Part shown: in pieces, positions 18,866 to 27,668 of the stretch
Layout of the letters: every line of letters starts with the position of its first letter
Numbering within the stretch: position 1 is the first letter of the stretch
From: JBBDIM01 sp040880405
GTDB lineage: Bacteria; Planctomycetota; Planctomycetia; Pirellulales; Pirellulaceae
DNA length: 64,000 nucleotides
NCBI GenBank assembly: GCA_040880405.1
Contig: JBBDIM010000179.1
Span: 1 to 64,000 of the forward strand
Direction of reading: 5' to 3'
Notes under the pieces: generated by a model
Seen by the model: only the letters and a program-made list of their open reading frames with translations
Told to the model about the DNA's origin: nothing
Databases searched by the model: none
Translations under genes and position numbers: made by a program

Positions 18866-19468
18866 TCAGCCACAACAGGACGACTTCGAATTCAGATCGC
18901 ACGACTGTCCCGCTTCGCTGTTCGTTGAAGAAGCGGACGATTTCACTTGGTTCCAAGGCATCTTGGCCAGTAACATTCCCATACCACAGGTGTCGGTCAC
19001 CCCGGCCAGCACCAGTCCCGCCCCGACAAACGCCGCCAAGGCCACAAACCAAATGTTCACAGTGACCGCCAACACCGCCCCGAGCACAACCAGCGAGCCC
19101 GCCGCAATGCGTACTTGGCGCTCCAGCGAGATGCTCTTCTTCCCCCGCGCGACCGGCAAACCCTGCTCATCCCAGGCCAGGGTCCCCCCTTCCACGTTGA
19201 CGACATTCTCATACCCGGCGGCCTGGATTTTCTCGCAGGCTTGGTTGGCTCGGCTACCGCTGCGGCAGATCACATACAGCGGCTGGCCGTCACCATTGCG
19301 GCCTTGGGCGAGCTTCCCGGCGTCGAGTTGATCGAGCGGGACATTCTTCGCTGGCTCGGCGTGGACCTCCCGGTACTCGACCGGAGTCCGCACATCGATC
19401 AGTTCCACCGCCTCGCCGGAATTGACCTTGTCCAGCAATTGACGTGGTGTGATGGTGCTGACGCTCAT
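18866..19468 (-). CDS. Rhodanese fused to DUF2892-like membrane domain
   Basis: Residues of about 5-105 form a rhodanese domain (ELIDVRTPVEYREVHAEPA) with the active-site loop CRSGSRA. Residues of about 120-170 form two hydrophobic helices of DUF2892 type (TVNIWFVALAAFVGAGLVLAG), ending TDTCGMGMLLAKMPWN, where an extra Cys may accept sulfur. Rhodaneses transfer sulfane sulfur between thiols. The start is backed by GGAG about 8 bases upstream. It lies 180 bp upstream of the dioxygenase fusion and has its own copy of the 23-bp operator candidate. Confidence 0.88.
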   Translation of the reverse strand: MSVSTITPRQLLDKVNSGEAVELIDVRTPVEYREVHAEPAKNVPLDQLDAGKLAQGRNGDGQPLYVICRSGSRANQACEKIQAAGYENVVNVEGGTLAWDEQGLPVARGKKSISLERQVRIAAGSLVVLGAVLAVTVNIWFVALAAFVGAGLVLAGVTDTCGMGMLLAKMPWNQVKSSASSTNSEAGQSCDLNSKSSCCG

Positions 19469-19484
19469 CTCATTCTCCTTCGCT

Positions 19485-19497
19485 GAGACTTAGTCTC
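19485..19497. promoter_or_regulatory. Palindrome GAGACTTAGTCTC upstream of the rhodanese gene
   Basis: A 13-bp perfect palindrome (6-bp arms around one base) lies about 17 bp before the rhodanese start. It could be a regulator site or a 5' UTR hairpin; no second copy was seen upstream of arsR. Confidence 0.35.
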
Positions 19498-19508
19498 ACA
19501 AAGCTGCT

Positions 19509-19531
19509 TATATCGGAACATTACGACACTT
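19509..19531. promoter_or_regulatory. Candidate ArsR operator, copy 1
   Basis: This 23-bp segment (TATATCGG start, CGACA core near the end) matches 17 of 23 positions, without gaps, with the segment at 19908-19930 in front of arsR. Each lies upstream of a gene of the sulfur module. Confidence 0.5.
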
Positions 19532-19551
19532 ATGACAAAAAAATGAGCCAA

Positions 19552-19866
19552 TCAACCCACTCCGACTCCGAACTTCGCTTCGATGCAGCTCATAATGTCT
19601 GCCAAATGGGGTTCGGCAACTTGATAAAAGACGCGGCGACCATCCTTATTGCTTTCCAAAAACCCACACCGCTGCATCAGTCGCAAATGCTCGGACGCCA
19701 TGGCGCTAGGAATTCCACACGACTCGGCCAATTCGCCCACGGTGAAATCTCCCTGAAGCAACATCTGCACCATCCGCAAACGATGCGGATGCGCCAAAAT
19801 TCTCAGGCATTCCGCCGCTTGGTTGAGCGTTTCTAAATCGGTCAGCTTTAACTTGGCTGGTGGCAT
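19552..19866 (-). CDS. ArsR-family transcriptional regulator, possible persulfide sensor
   Basis: The 104-aa winged-helix protein has the ArsR signature: LRILAHPHRLRMVQMLL, FTVGELAESCGIPSAMASEHLRLMQRCGFL, then the wing KDGRRVFYQVAEP. Cysteines occur in the recognition-helix region (two) and in the last helix (IMSCIEAKF). Dithiol ArsR sensors such as BigR and SqrR likewise use one cysteine near the DNA-binding part and one in the last helix, so thiol-based sensing of persulfide is a reasonable inference. The gene is encoded just upstream of the rhodanese and has one of the two shared operator candidates before its start. Confidence 0.88.
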   Translation of the reverse strand: MPPAKLKLTDLETLNQAAECLRILAHPHRLRMVQMLLQGDFTVGELAESCGIPSAMASEHLRLMQRCGFLESNKDGRRVFYQVAEPHLADIMSCIEAKFGVGVG

Positions 19867-19907
19867 CGTCTCATTCCTCCGGTCTTACGCTGTTCCAGAT
19901 ACCCAAT

Positions 19908-19930
19908 TATATCGGGAAGTCGCGACATTT
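19908..19930. promoter_or_regulatory. Candidate ArsR operator, copy 2 (autoregulation)
   Basis: This copy of the 23-bp element lies about 40 bp upstream of arsR. It contains a GTCGCGAC palindrome and suggests autoregulation. Confidence 0.5.
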
Positions 19931-20042
19931 CAAGTAGTAATTCTGCTACCCTTCCCGAGAATCTCACAGCAAGCAGCCGACTCCTTGCGAGAGTGAAGTA
20001 CAGCTACGAGCTGCCCCGACTCGGGGCGGTGCTTTCGCTGAA

Positions 20043-20077
20043 GTTGAATGAGTGAGATAATTGACCACTCATTCAAC
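20043..20077. promoter_or_regulatory. Perfect 12-bp inverted repeat before the cold-shock gene
   Basis: GTTGAATGAGTG (20043-20054) and CACTCATTCAAC (20066-20077) are perfectly complementary around an 11-nt spacer, 31 bp before the ATG at 20109. It may be an operator or a 5' UTR hairpin. A second palindrome (GCCCCGACTCGGGGC) lies just upstream near 20015-20030. Confidence 0.6.
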
Positions 20078-20108
20078 TACCCATGTCCGATTCAAATCCC
20101 TCCTACCC

Positions 20109-20744
20109 ATGAATCCCACCGGCAAAATCACCCAGTGGCTCGACGACAAAGGCTACGGCTTCATCTCTCCGGACGCAGGTGGCGAGCGGGTGTTTGTTCA
20201 TGTCAAGGCATTCAAAGACCGGGACCGTCGGCCGGTTACTGGAGATGCCGTGAGCTATCGGCTTTCAGCGGATGACCAAGGTCGGCCCAGAGCGGAAGAT
20301 GTGGTATTCGCGGGATCGGCCTCAAGCTCCAATTCCCCAAAACAAAAGCCGCCACGGACGGAACTGCTCAAGCGGCGGAAGTCGCGGTCTGGGAGCCCCT
20401 CGGCGGTGCTGCTGTTAGTGTTTGCTTTGGGGCTGCTGGTCCTTGGGTTTACCGGTGAGTTGAGTTGGTGGGTCCCGGGAACCTATTTGGCCTTAAGCGT
20501 CGTCACCTTTACGACGTACGGCCTGGATAAGATGGCGGCCCAAAAAGGGAATTGGCGCACACCGGAGGCCACTCTCCACTTCCTTGACATCCTGGGTGGC
20601 TGGCCCGGCGGGTTGGCGGCGCAAATTTGGCTGCGGCACAAGTCGAGTAAGGTCTGGTACCAGGTAAAGTTCTGGATCATCGTGTTTGCCAACATCGGGG
20701 CCTTGGTCTTCTACAAGCTGGCGATTCAGGGAATCAAATGGTGA
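20109..20744 (+). CDS. Cold-shock domain protein with DUF1294 membrane domain
   Basis: Translation from MNPTGKITQWLDDKGYGFISP gives 211 aa; in-frame upstream ATGs would overlap the inverted repeat. Residues of about 1-70 form a cold-shock nucleic-acid-binding domain with RNP1-like KGYGFISP and RNP2-like VFVHVKAF. A linker follows, then three or four membrane segments (about 98-205) of DUF1294, with the typical YGLDKMAAQKGNWRTPEATLHFLDILGGWPGGL. This fusion is widespread in bacteria; its role is not established, though membrane-linked RNA binding is a natural guess. Confidence 0.9.
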   Translation: MNPTGKITQWLDDKGYGFISPDAGGERVFVHVKAFKDRDRRPVTGDAVSYRLSADDQGRPRAEDVVFAGSASSSNSPKQKPPRTELLKRRKSRSGSPSAVLLLVFALGLLVLGFTGELSWWVPGTYLALSVVTFTTYGLDKMAAQKGNWRTPEATLHFLDILGGWPGGLAAQIWLRHKSSKVWYQVKFWIIVFANIGALVFYKLAIQGIKW

Positions 20745-20798
20745 GCAACCGGAAAAGCGGGTTTGCTTGATTGTCTATGCCGCGGATTTCTTTTTTTT

Positions 20799-20993
20799 GC
20801 CACAGAGGGCACAGAGGTCACAGAGAGACGGAAGAGACGGATTGTAAAACACAAAGAAATAGGCGGCGAGATATTGTTAAAACCGTTCAAAAGGTTGTAA
20901 GCAATTTGAATTGATTTCTCCACCGAGATCTGGGCAATGTACAGGTGCAAGCCTGTAAAAAAATCTCTCTGTGATCTCTGTGCCCTCTGTGGC
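20799..20993. repeat. CACAGAG-type inverted repeat pair
   Basis: The left arm at about 20799-20835 (GCCACAGAGG, CACAGAGGTCACAGAGAG) and the right arm at 20964-20993 (CTCTCTGTGATCTCTG, CCCTCTGTGGC) are complementary around a loop of about 130 nt. It lies between convergent genes and could work as a bidirectional terminator. Confidence 0.75.
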
Positions 20994-21008
20994 TAAACTC
21001 CTTCTAGT

Positions 21009-24000
21009 TCAGCTCAACAGCACCCGCAAGTCATCCGCCGTCAATGTCCGGATGAGGCTGTTGTCGGCTGAGACGATCGCGTCCGCCAGGCTCTTCTTGT
21101 GCTGTTGAAGTTCCATAATTTTTTCCTCGACGGTCCCCTGCGCGATTAGCCGATAGGCGAAGACCTGCCGCTGTTGGCCCATACGGTGGGCTCGGTCGAC
21201 CGCTTGGGCTTCGACGGCCGGGTTCCACCAGGGGTCGAGGATGAAGACATAGTCGGCGGCGGTCAGGTTCAAGCCATGGCCGCCCGCTTTGAGGCTAATC
21301 AAGAACAACGGGCAAGACTCGTCCTCCTGGAAACGGCGGACCTTGTCTTGCCGCTTGGTGGTTTTGCCGTCGAGGTATTCATAGACGATTTTGCGTTTAT
21401 CCAGGTGCTGCCGGACGATCGCCAGCAGGCTGGTGAACTGCGAGAAGACGAGCGCCTTGTGGCCGCCGTCGATCACCTCGGCGATTTGTTCGAGCAGGCT
21501 ATCGAGCTTGGCGCTCCCCTGCCCTTTCTTTTTCGGATCGAGCAGCCCCGGGTGGCAAGCGGCCTGGCGGAGCCGCAACAGGGCCGACAGCACTTGAATC
21601 TTGGAACGCTTGACTCCCACTTCGTCGATTCGCTGGAGGAGCTTGGCCCGGTAGTGGTCGCGGATCTCGTTGTAGTTTTTGAGCTCGGCTTTGCTCAGTT
21701 CGCAGTAGAGAGTCTGCTCGGTCTTCTCCGGCAGTTCAGTCAACACCTGCTGTTTGGTCCGCCGCAGCATATAGGGACGCAGGGCCTTCGCCAGCAGCGA
21801 GACATCCTTGTCCGGTGCGGGCTTTTCAGGCGTGGCGGACTTACCATTGGCTTTGCCGTTGACGGTGCCATTGATCGTCGTCACCGGCCGGGGACTGAGC
21901 AGGTGTTGGAATCGGTCGTTGGTGCCGAGCATCCCGGGGTTCAGAAACTCAAACAACGACCACAGTTCTCCCAGGTGGTTTTCGACCGGGGTCCCGGTCA
22001 TCGCCAACCGCCGCCGGGCCTTGAGCAACCGGCAGGCCTTGGAAGCCTGCGAGCTGCTATTCTTAATCGCCTGAGCCTCGTCGAGGATCGCGTAGTCGAA
22101 GGCATACTCGCGGAGCGTGGTGATATCGCGACGAACCGTGCCGTAGGTGGTAACCACCAGGTCCACCTCGCCGATCTGATCGCGAATTTCTTTGCGGAAC
22201 AGTCCGGTGTAGTCGAGCACGGTAAGGTTCGGCGTGAACTTCGCCGCCTCTTCAATCCAGTTGTGGATCAGGCTTTTGGGAACCACCACTAGCGAGGATT
22301 TCGGCGGTGCCTCCTCCCCATTCTTTGCTGCTTTGGCTTGCCGCGCCTTGTCTTTGCGGCGCTGGTCCAAGAGGGCGAGGATTTGGATGGTTTTCCCGAG
22401 TCCCATGTCATCGGCCAGGCAGCCACCCAGGCTGAACTCGTCGAGAAACCGTAACCAGCCCAGCCCTTCCCGCTGGTAGGGACGCAGTTCGCCTTTGAAA
22501 GTGGGCGGTTCCTTGCGCGGCTTCACCCCCGCGAACGAGTTGAGCTTCTTACGGAGCTTGGCGAAGGTCTTATCGACCTCGATGCGTGCATCGGGCTGGG
22601 CGGCTAACAGGGCGTCGAGAAACGTCGCCTGGGACGAGAGATAGCGTACCCGGTTGCCATTACTCTCTCCCAAGTGGGCCAGCGGAGCGTACTTGGCCAA
22701 CCAGTCTTCCGGTACTATCCCTTGGGTCCCGTCGTCCAAGGTAATGAACTGCTGACCCTGCATAATCGCCGCTAACAGGGCGGGCAGGCCAACCGAAACT
22801 CCATCGAAATCGCACGAACCCTCCAGGTCGAACCAATCAACACCGCTGGAAACGCTCATGGTGAACGTTCCGGCCGAGCGGACCGGTTGCTTCGCCACTT
22901 CTACTCGCCATCCGGCCGCGTTGAGCCGAGTCACCACCTCCGCCAGATCGTTCCGCGCCATTCGCCAAGCGAACGGATCGGCCGGATGCAGTCTCGACGC
23001 CGGCACGAGGCCCAGCTCCGCCAGTTTTTGCCGAGCGTCCTCCTCCGCCGCTTCATCGCGGGGAGTTGCCTGATTCGCTTCGGCGTCGTACAGAATTCGT
23101 GTCGCGGCTCCCTCACGGACGCGGTGCGGACCATAGTCAAACAACAGCGTACCGCGTAAGACAGCGTCCTTTGGGGTTTGCGGTGTGTCGATCTCAAACC
23201 GCGGAGTCGGGGACTGCGCCACTTCCTCCCACTGTAGCTCCTCGGGCCACTCGATCTCGGGCAGCGTGGCTAGTTGCGTCACCTGCTGGATGAACTCAAA
23301 TTGGTCTTCCTCAGGAATGGTCACCTCACCACCCCGCAGCATCTCAACCCAGCCCTCCAGGTTCTCCATTTCAATCGGCACCACGCGGTCCGACAAAAAC
23401 GCCCATTTCGGCGGGAGAAACAGTTCCGGTTGGTTCAGTTCCAGTGTTTCGTCTTCCCGCTGAAACTTCCCCTCAAGCAGCCACTCCTGGCCGCTGGGGG
23501 TCTTCGTTAATTTCACTTTCAAGCGGAACGCGGGGCCGTGGTCGAATTGGATTGGCGGACCAAGCTCTTCCGGTTTCCGCGCATTGCCCCGCGGTGACCA
23601 GGTAAAGCGGCCGGTTTGACACAGCTTAGGCAGCAGGACATCGAGCAGTTCAGGGTGTACATCAAACTGCTCATACGTCGCGTATTGGCGGTAATTGTAA
23701 TGACTTCCCACAGAGCGACCATCGTTGCCCAACAATAAGGAAAGAACCGCCGCGTCCTCGGGGTCGTCAACTTCCGACAGTTTGTGCCCGGAGATGGAAG
23801 CGGTCTGAATGACGCCCAGGGTGCCATCCATTTTGAGTTTGGAATTATGGAGGCAAACCCGCAGTTTCCCCTCCTCACGAGTCGCCGTCCGACCGATCAG
23901 ATACCAATACCGCGATGGCTTACTGGCTGAGTAGGAAGGCCGGGGCCTCGAATCGGACTGCACCGTGGAACGCTCACTGAGCATCGACATCGCGGCTTGC

Positions 24001-24503
24001 CAAGGTGGCAACTTCGGCGGGCGGGAAAATTCAACCCCCTTTTCCTTCGCCTCCTCGACCACCGCATCCCACAGCGTGGAAGGGATCGAGTGAGAGGACG
24101 ACTTCGTGTCCCGCTCTTCTACTGGTTCCAATAAACTATCCAATACCGGAATCGCCGAGTACTCAAGCGGGTCATCATACAGCCGCCAATCTCCGGGAAT
24201 GGCCTCGTCAAACCCAGCCTTACCGGCGGCAAGAATCGTTGCCACCACATGCTTACACTCCGCCATGTCTTCAAATCGAGCGCAATCACAATCGATCAGC
24301 AAGGCATCGGGGTCATCCGGCGACCAACTGAGATGGACCACATACGGCTCATCCTCGGTGCCTTCGACCTCCGCCTTGAGATTGGTTCTCCAGCGATGGG
24401 TGATCCGGACGCGACCGGCCCGAAAATACTGCTCTCCCCGGCCCCAGTCCGTGGGACTAAAGCAAGCGCGACAACGCTCTGCAAACGTCTTTTTGTTGGC
24501 CAA
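21009..24503 (-). CDS. SWIM zinc-finger SNF2-family helicase
   Basis: I start at a TTG codon because AGGAGG stands 9 bases upstream; an earlier in-frame ATG adds about 49 residues without homology character. The 1164-aa protein has an N-terminal SWIM zinc motif (CDCARFEDMAECKH), a long middle region, and a C-terminal SNF2 ATPase. The ATPase shows Walker A DDMGLGKT, DEAQ box ILDEAQAIKN, MTGTPVENH, and the helicase C part with KAGGHGLNLTAADYV, DPWWNPAVEAQAVDRAHRMGQ. An insertion rich in Asn/Gly/Lys sits between the two RecA lobes. Such proteins translocate on DNA; the cellular role here is unknown. Confidence 0.92.
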   Translation of the reverse strand: MANKKTFAERCRACFSPTDWGRGEQYFRAGRVRITHRWRTNLKAEVEGTEDEPYVVHLSWSPDDPDALLIDCDCARFEDMAECKHVVATILAAGKAGFDEAIPGDWRLYDDPLEYSAIPVLDSLLEPVEERDTKSSSHSIPSTLWDAVVEEAKEKGVEFSRPPKLPPWQAAMSMLSERSTVQSDSRPRPSYSASKPSRYWYLIGRTATREEGKLRVCLHNSKLKMDGTLGVIQTASISGHKLSEVDDPEDAAVLSLLLGNDGRSVGSHYNYRQYATYEQFDVHPELLDVLLPKLCQTGRFTWSPRGNARKPEELGPPIQFDHGPAFRLKVKLTKTPSGQEWLLEGKFQREDETLELNQPELFLPPKWAFLSDRVVPIEMENLEGWVEMLRGGEVTIPEEDQFEFIQQVTQLATLPEIEWPEELQWEEVAQSPTPRFEIDTPQTPKDAVLRGTLLFDYGPHRVREGAATRILYDAEANQATPRDEAAEEDARQKLAELGLVPASRLHPADPFAWRMARNDLAEVVTRLNAAGWRVEVAKQPVRSAGTFTMSVSSGVDWFDLEGSCDFDGVSVGLPALLAAIMQGQQFITLDDGTQGIVPEDWLAKYAPLAHLGESNGNRVRYLSSQATFLDALLAAQPDARIEVDKTFAKLRKKLNSFAGVKPRKEPPTFKGELRPYQREGLGWLRFLDEFSLGGCLADDMGLGKTIQILALLDQRRKDKARQAKAAKNGEEAPPKSSLVVVPKSLIHNWIEEAAKFTPNLTVLDYTGLFRKEIRDQIGEVDLVVTTYGTVRRDITTLREYAFDYAILDEAQAIKNSSSQASKACRLLKARRRLAMTGTPVENHLGELWSLFEFLNPGMLGTNDRFQHLLSPRPVTTINGTVNGKANGKSATPEKPAPDKDVSLLAKALRPYMLRRTKQQVLTELPEKTEQTLYCELSKAELKNYNEIRDHYRAKLLQRIDEVGVKRSKIQVLSALLRLRQAACHPGLLDPKKKGQGSAKLDSLLEQIAEVIDGGHKALVFSQFTSLLAIVRQHLDKRKIVYEYLDGKTTKRQDKVRRFQEDESCPLFLISLKAGGHGLNLTAADYVFILDPWWNPAVEAQAVDRAHRMGQQRQVFAYRLIAQGTVEEKIMELQQHKKSLADAIVSADNSLIRTLTADDLRVLLS

Positions 24504-25121
24504 GGGGAATACGCCTCCTGATATTCGCCGTGACGGTTGCGCCGGCCGAATCGATGTTTCTGATTTTGATGAATCTCCGGAAGGCCAGCGTATCGCGATT
24601 CGGACGAATCGTGAATCCCGGGACAAGCGCTTGTTCCGCGCGGCAATCAATCACCGAACGGGATTCCGATGATCCAACACACCATCTAGGCATTCGCCTC
24701 CCACCAACATGGCTACATTGGCGGCTAGGGCGTGCGGATATCCGGAATTCGCAACGAATTGGTGGCATTTTCTGGGAGTCGCGATTTATACTTCGGGAAC
24801 GGATTTTCCGCTTTTCCCGGTCCCTATCGGAAAGATAATCCCGATTTGCCCGGTTTACCCAAACTAGACAACCTATTTTGTTGACACTGGGGAAAGCGGA
24901 GAATTATACTAGGCGGAACAGTTTTGCTAGATCTCGTCCACTACGTTTCACCCGGCCTCACTTCGCGAGTTAAACTCAAGCGGAGGAAGCAGTTTCGGTC
25001 TGGATTTGTCTCCATGCAGGATGCGGCTTGGGGGGACCTTCGCGCGGAAGGGTTCTCGCCAGGCGACGAACAAAACCGAACTTTGCAATGCACCTGCGAG
25101 AGTCTTTGAAGGAGTCAATCG
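24504..25121. other. Divergent intergenic region between SNF2 and coiled-coil genes
   Basis: No gene is supported in this 600-bp gap. It holds the AGGAGG ribosome site of the SNF2 gene and a consensus-like promoter at 24881-24910 reading rightward. Confidence 0.5.
24881..24910 (+). promoter_or_regulatory. Sigma-70-like promoter TTGACA-N18-TATACT
   Basis: A perfect -35 hexamer at 24881-24886 and a -10 hexamer with one mismatch at 24905-24910 are spaced by 18 bp. It would drive the coiled-coil gene at 25122 with a 5' UTR of about 200 nt. Confidence 0.65.
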
Positions 25122-25961
25122 ATGAATCTCATCGGTAAGGTTATTACCGTCCTGATCTTCATTATGAGCCTGGTCTTTATGGCCATGGCGGTGTCGGTCT
25201 ATGCGACCCACAAAAACTGGCGCGACGTGGTCAAAGGACCCGATGGCCAGTCGGGGCTCGAAGCTCAGATCCGCCAACTCCGCACGGAGGAGGATCAACT
25301 GAATGATCGGGTCAACAAGCTGAACACCCAACTCACCCACGAGCGAGTCGCGCGGCGATTTGCGCTGGCGGCCCTGCAAGCTCGGTCGAAGGCCCAAGAG
25401 GCCGAACTGGCCCGGCTGGAAACGGCCAATGCGGAGCTCGTGAAGTCCGAAGCGGACATGAAGATCGCCCTCCAACTAACGGAGGCGAACGCCAAAAAGC
25501 TGAAGGAAGAGGTCGATCAACTGTGGGCCGACATCAAAGTGGCCCAGGCGGACCGCGACAAACAGTTCAACGAAGTGGTCCAGATGACCGATCGTTTGCA
25601 GCAACTCAGGGTCGAACAGGAACGGCTCAAGGAACGTGAAATCCAATTAGTGGACATGACCGCCCGGATGAAACGAGTGCTCACCGCCTTCGGCAAGGAC
25701 GAATACACTCCGGTCGACGGAGTCGCCCCCGCCTTAGACGGCCTGGTTACCTCGATCAATGACCGCGACCTAGTGGAGGTATCGCTCGGATCGGATGACG
25801 GAATCATCGCCGGCAACACGATGGATGTCTTCCGCGGTGACACCTACCTGGGCCGCATCCGGATCCTGCGAACCGAACCGAACCGTGCGGTGGGCCAGGT
25901 GCTGCAAGAATTCCGTCGCGGTTTAATTCGGGAGGGTGATTATGTCTCCACAAAGCTCTGA
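25122..25961 (+). CDS. Membrane-anchored coiled-coil protein
   Basis: The 279-aa product has one membrane helix at about 5-27 (VITVLIFIMSLVFMAMAVSVY), then a long heptad-rich coiled coil (about 45-190). A compact C-terminal domain (about 200-279) follows, with VEVSLGSDDGIIAGNTMDVFRG and a beta-rich ending. This architecture resembles MreC-like scaffold proteins but with little sequence identity; the function is unknown. GGAG precedes the start at a good distance. The end overlaps the next membrane protein by 20 bp, so the two are probably co-translated partners. Confidence 0.85.
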   Translation: MNLIGKVITVLIFIMSLVFMAMAVSVYATHKNWRDVVKGPDGQSGLEAQIRQLRTEEDQLNDRVNKLNTQLTHERVARRFALAALQARSKAQEAELARLETANAELVKSEADMKIALQLTEANAKKLKEEVDQLWADIKVAQADRDKQFNEVVQMTDRLQQLRVEQERLKEREIQLVDMTARMKRVLTAFGKDEYTPVDGVAPALDGLVTSINDRDLVEVSLGSDDGIIAGNTMDVFRGDTYLGRIRILRTEPNRAVGQVLQEFRRGLIREGDYVSTKL

Positions 25962-26157
25962 TACCAGTCGTAAGCAGCCGCTGAATGTTTACACCGCGAT
26001 GCTGCTCCTGTCGTTCGTCGCTTTGACGATCGGTGCGATCCTGATGTTCATGGAACTCCAACGCTACGGCAGTTGGCCCCAGTGGCGAGTCAGCCAGGCA
26101 GACCGTCCGGCCATCCAAGTGGTGGAAACCGCCCCGCACCAAACGTTTTTGGTGTAG
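25942..26157 (+). CDS. Small single-pass membrane protein
   Basis: The 71-aa protein has one membrane helix (VYTAMLLLSFVALTIGAILMFMEL) and a short tail containing YGSWPQWRV. The ATG follows GGGAGGG by a few bases; a GTG two codons earlier is the alternative. The start lies inside the end of the coiled-coil gene. Small proteins of this type behind the coiled-coil gene are, as I recall, conserved in planctomycetes, which suggests a two-protein membrane complex (inference). Confidence 0.8.
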   Translation: MSPQSSDTSRKQPLNVYTAMLLLSFVALTIGAILMFMELQRYGSWPQWRVSQADRPAIQVVETAPHQTFLV

Positions 26158-26191
26158 ACCGGAAAGACGGTCGGCTTAAGAAACAAACCAT

Positions 26192-26227
26192 CACCCTGGA
26201 TGCCCAAACGGCCTCCAGGGTGTTTTT
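26192..26227 (+). terminator. Rho-independent terminator
   Basis: A 9-bp perfect stem (CACCCTGGA/TCCAGGGTG), a 13-nt loop and a T5 tract follow the coiled-coil operon by 34 bp. Confidence 0.9.
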
Positions 26228-26232
26228 ATGCG

Positions 26233-26267
26233 CCAAGAAAAACGATAGGCCGAACCAACGGCCCGAG
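26233..26267 (+). repeat. 35-bp dispersed repeat, copy 1
   Basis: It reads CCAAGAAAAACGATAGGCCG and onward to CGGCCCGAG. It matches 32 of 35 positions with 27846-27880. Both copies can pair GGCCGAACCA-like sequence with TGGTTCGGC-like sequence downstream. Confidence 0.75.
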
Positions 26268-26315
26268 TGGTCGGCAGAGTTCCCCGCCGAGGGGATCTTC
26301 CAGGGAGGATATGCG

Positions 26316-27668
26316 ATGTCGAAGAAACACGAAGAGCTAATCTCGGGGCTGGAAGCGGCGGTTGAGGCTCGCGACGCTGAATCGGCCGTGCCGCTGCTCG
26401 AGCGGCTCGGCGAATTGTTCCTGAATTCCAACACAGGGTACTATCATCGGTACGAGGATCTCAAGCCTGAGCTATTGCTACTTCTTTTCGAACAGCTCGA
26501 ACCCGCAAAATTTGGCGAATTGCTGGCAAACTCCTCCGACCTCTATGAGTCTGACTTCTGGGAGACTTTGGAAAGAGTCGCAGAGTGGTATCCGCCGCAG
26601 TCATATTGGGTTTTGCGAGAGTGGCTGGGACTCCCCTCGCACACCAGTTGTCCTCAAGTACATAAAAAACTAGCGGAGGCGGAGGTTCCGGAAATCACCG
26701 CCGGGCTGATCGAAACGATCGGCGAACTGTCCGCAGCCGAATCGACGAGAGGCATCGATTTTTTTCGCGACGAAAAGTTAATAAACGGAAATTTCGCGAC
26801 AATACGCTGGGTCCCTGAGTACGCGGGCTTGAGCGAATTTGTCTATCTTCTCGCCTGTCGGAAGGACGATCAGGCCCAGGACGCGGTTGCGCGATATCTT
26901 AGAACGTTGCCTTGGGGAATAGATCGGCAGGCAACCCATGCCCTGCTAAATGGAATGGCCGCCAAGGGGAGCCAAAGAAACCGAGAGCTTCTGGTAGATG
27001 CCCTCGAATATCACACCAAGCCGACGCAACTCCGCATTTGGCTATGGAACGCGATTGGGGCCTACGACCGGCAGGAGTGCATCCTTGGTGTGCTCCGCGA
27101 ACTTGAATCGGCTGTCGAACCTAACGATCGGATCGCCTGGATCGATGCCCTGTATCCAATGCTGTTTGCACGGCATGAAACACCGTCGGGCGAGATGACG
27201 CCGCAGGAGCAAGTCGACGATCGTGTGATCGCGGCGGCGGCGGAGCAGATGGATACGACCGCCTGGAGAGCCCAGGCTCGGGGCTATTTTGGCACGGTTC
27301 TGAGCCTGACTCTCCCGGAAACGGATGTCTCTCAGGTGAGTAGCCTGTCAGATCGCTGGCTGATCTCGCTTGTGCGAATCTGGGATATCGTCCGCTTAGA
27401 TCATTTGGGTTGCGGTATCCAACTCCTCTTGATTGCCGCTTTCGCCTGGGGCCTGACAATTGGCTTGGATTGGCTGCTGGGACCACCGATTCGCCTAACT
27501 TGGATGCCAAGGCTGCTTTTTGCCCTCTGGCTTCTTTGGGGCATCCTGACGATCCGAACCGATTTTACCGGCATCGAAACACTAGGTAGCAAAATGTTCT
27601 TTGCCTTGGGATACCTAGGCCTGTTTCTCGCGGCCCTGTTTAGCCTAGTGTTCGTCCGGATTGGATAA
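26316..27668 (+). CDS. Hypothetical protein with helical N-terminus and C-terminal membrane segments
   Basis: The start MSKKHEELISGLEAAV is preceded by GGGAGG; the longer open frame upstream crosses a terminator and is not credible. The 450-aa product is helical and soluble for about 360 residues (possible HEAT-like repeats), with three hydrophobic segments at about 370-450. I recognise no domain. The codon mix is slightly more AT-rich than its neighbours. Confidence 0.7.
   Translation: MSKKHEELISGLEAAVEARDAESAVPLLERLGELFLNSNTGYYHRYEDLKPELLLLLFEQLEPAKFGELLANSSDLYESDFWETLERVAEWYPPQSYWVLREWLGLPSHTSCPQVHKKLAEAEVPEITAGLIETIGELSAAESTRGIDFFRDEKLINGNFATIRWVPEYAGLSEFVYLLACRKDDQAQDAVARYLRTLPWGIDRQATHALLNGMAAKGSQRNRELLVDALEYHTKPTQLRIWLWNAIGAYDRQECILGVLRELESAVEPNDRIAWIDALYPMLFARHETPSGEMTPQEQVDDRVIAAAAEQMDTTAWRAQARGYFGTVLSLTLPETDVSQVSSLSDRWLISLVRIWDIVRLDHLGCGIQLLLIAAFAWGLTIGLDWLLGPPIRLTWMPRLLFALWLLWGILTIRTDFTGIETLGSKMFFALGYLGLFLAALFSLVFVRIG

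Noticed and set aside
24504..24650. 49-residue extension of the SNF2 protein
   Set aside because: Arg/Ser-rich shadow-type sequence, while AGGAGG is correctly spaced before the TTG at 24503.
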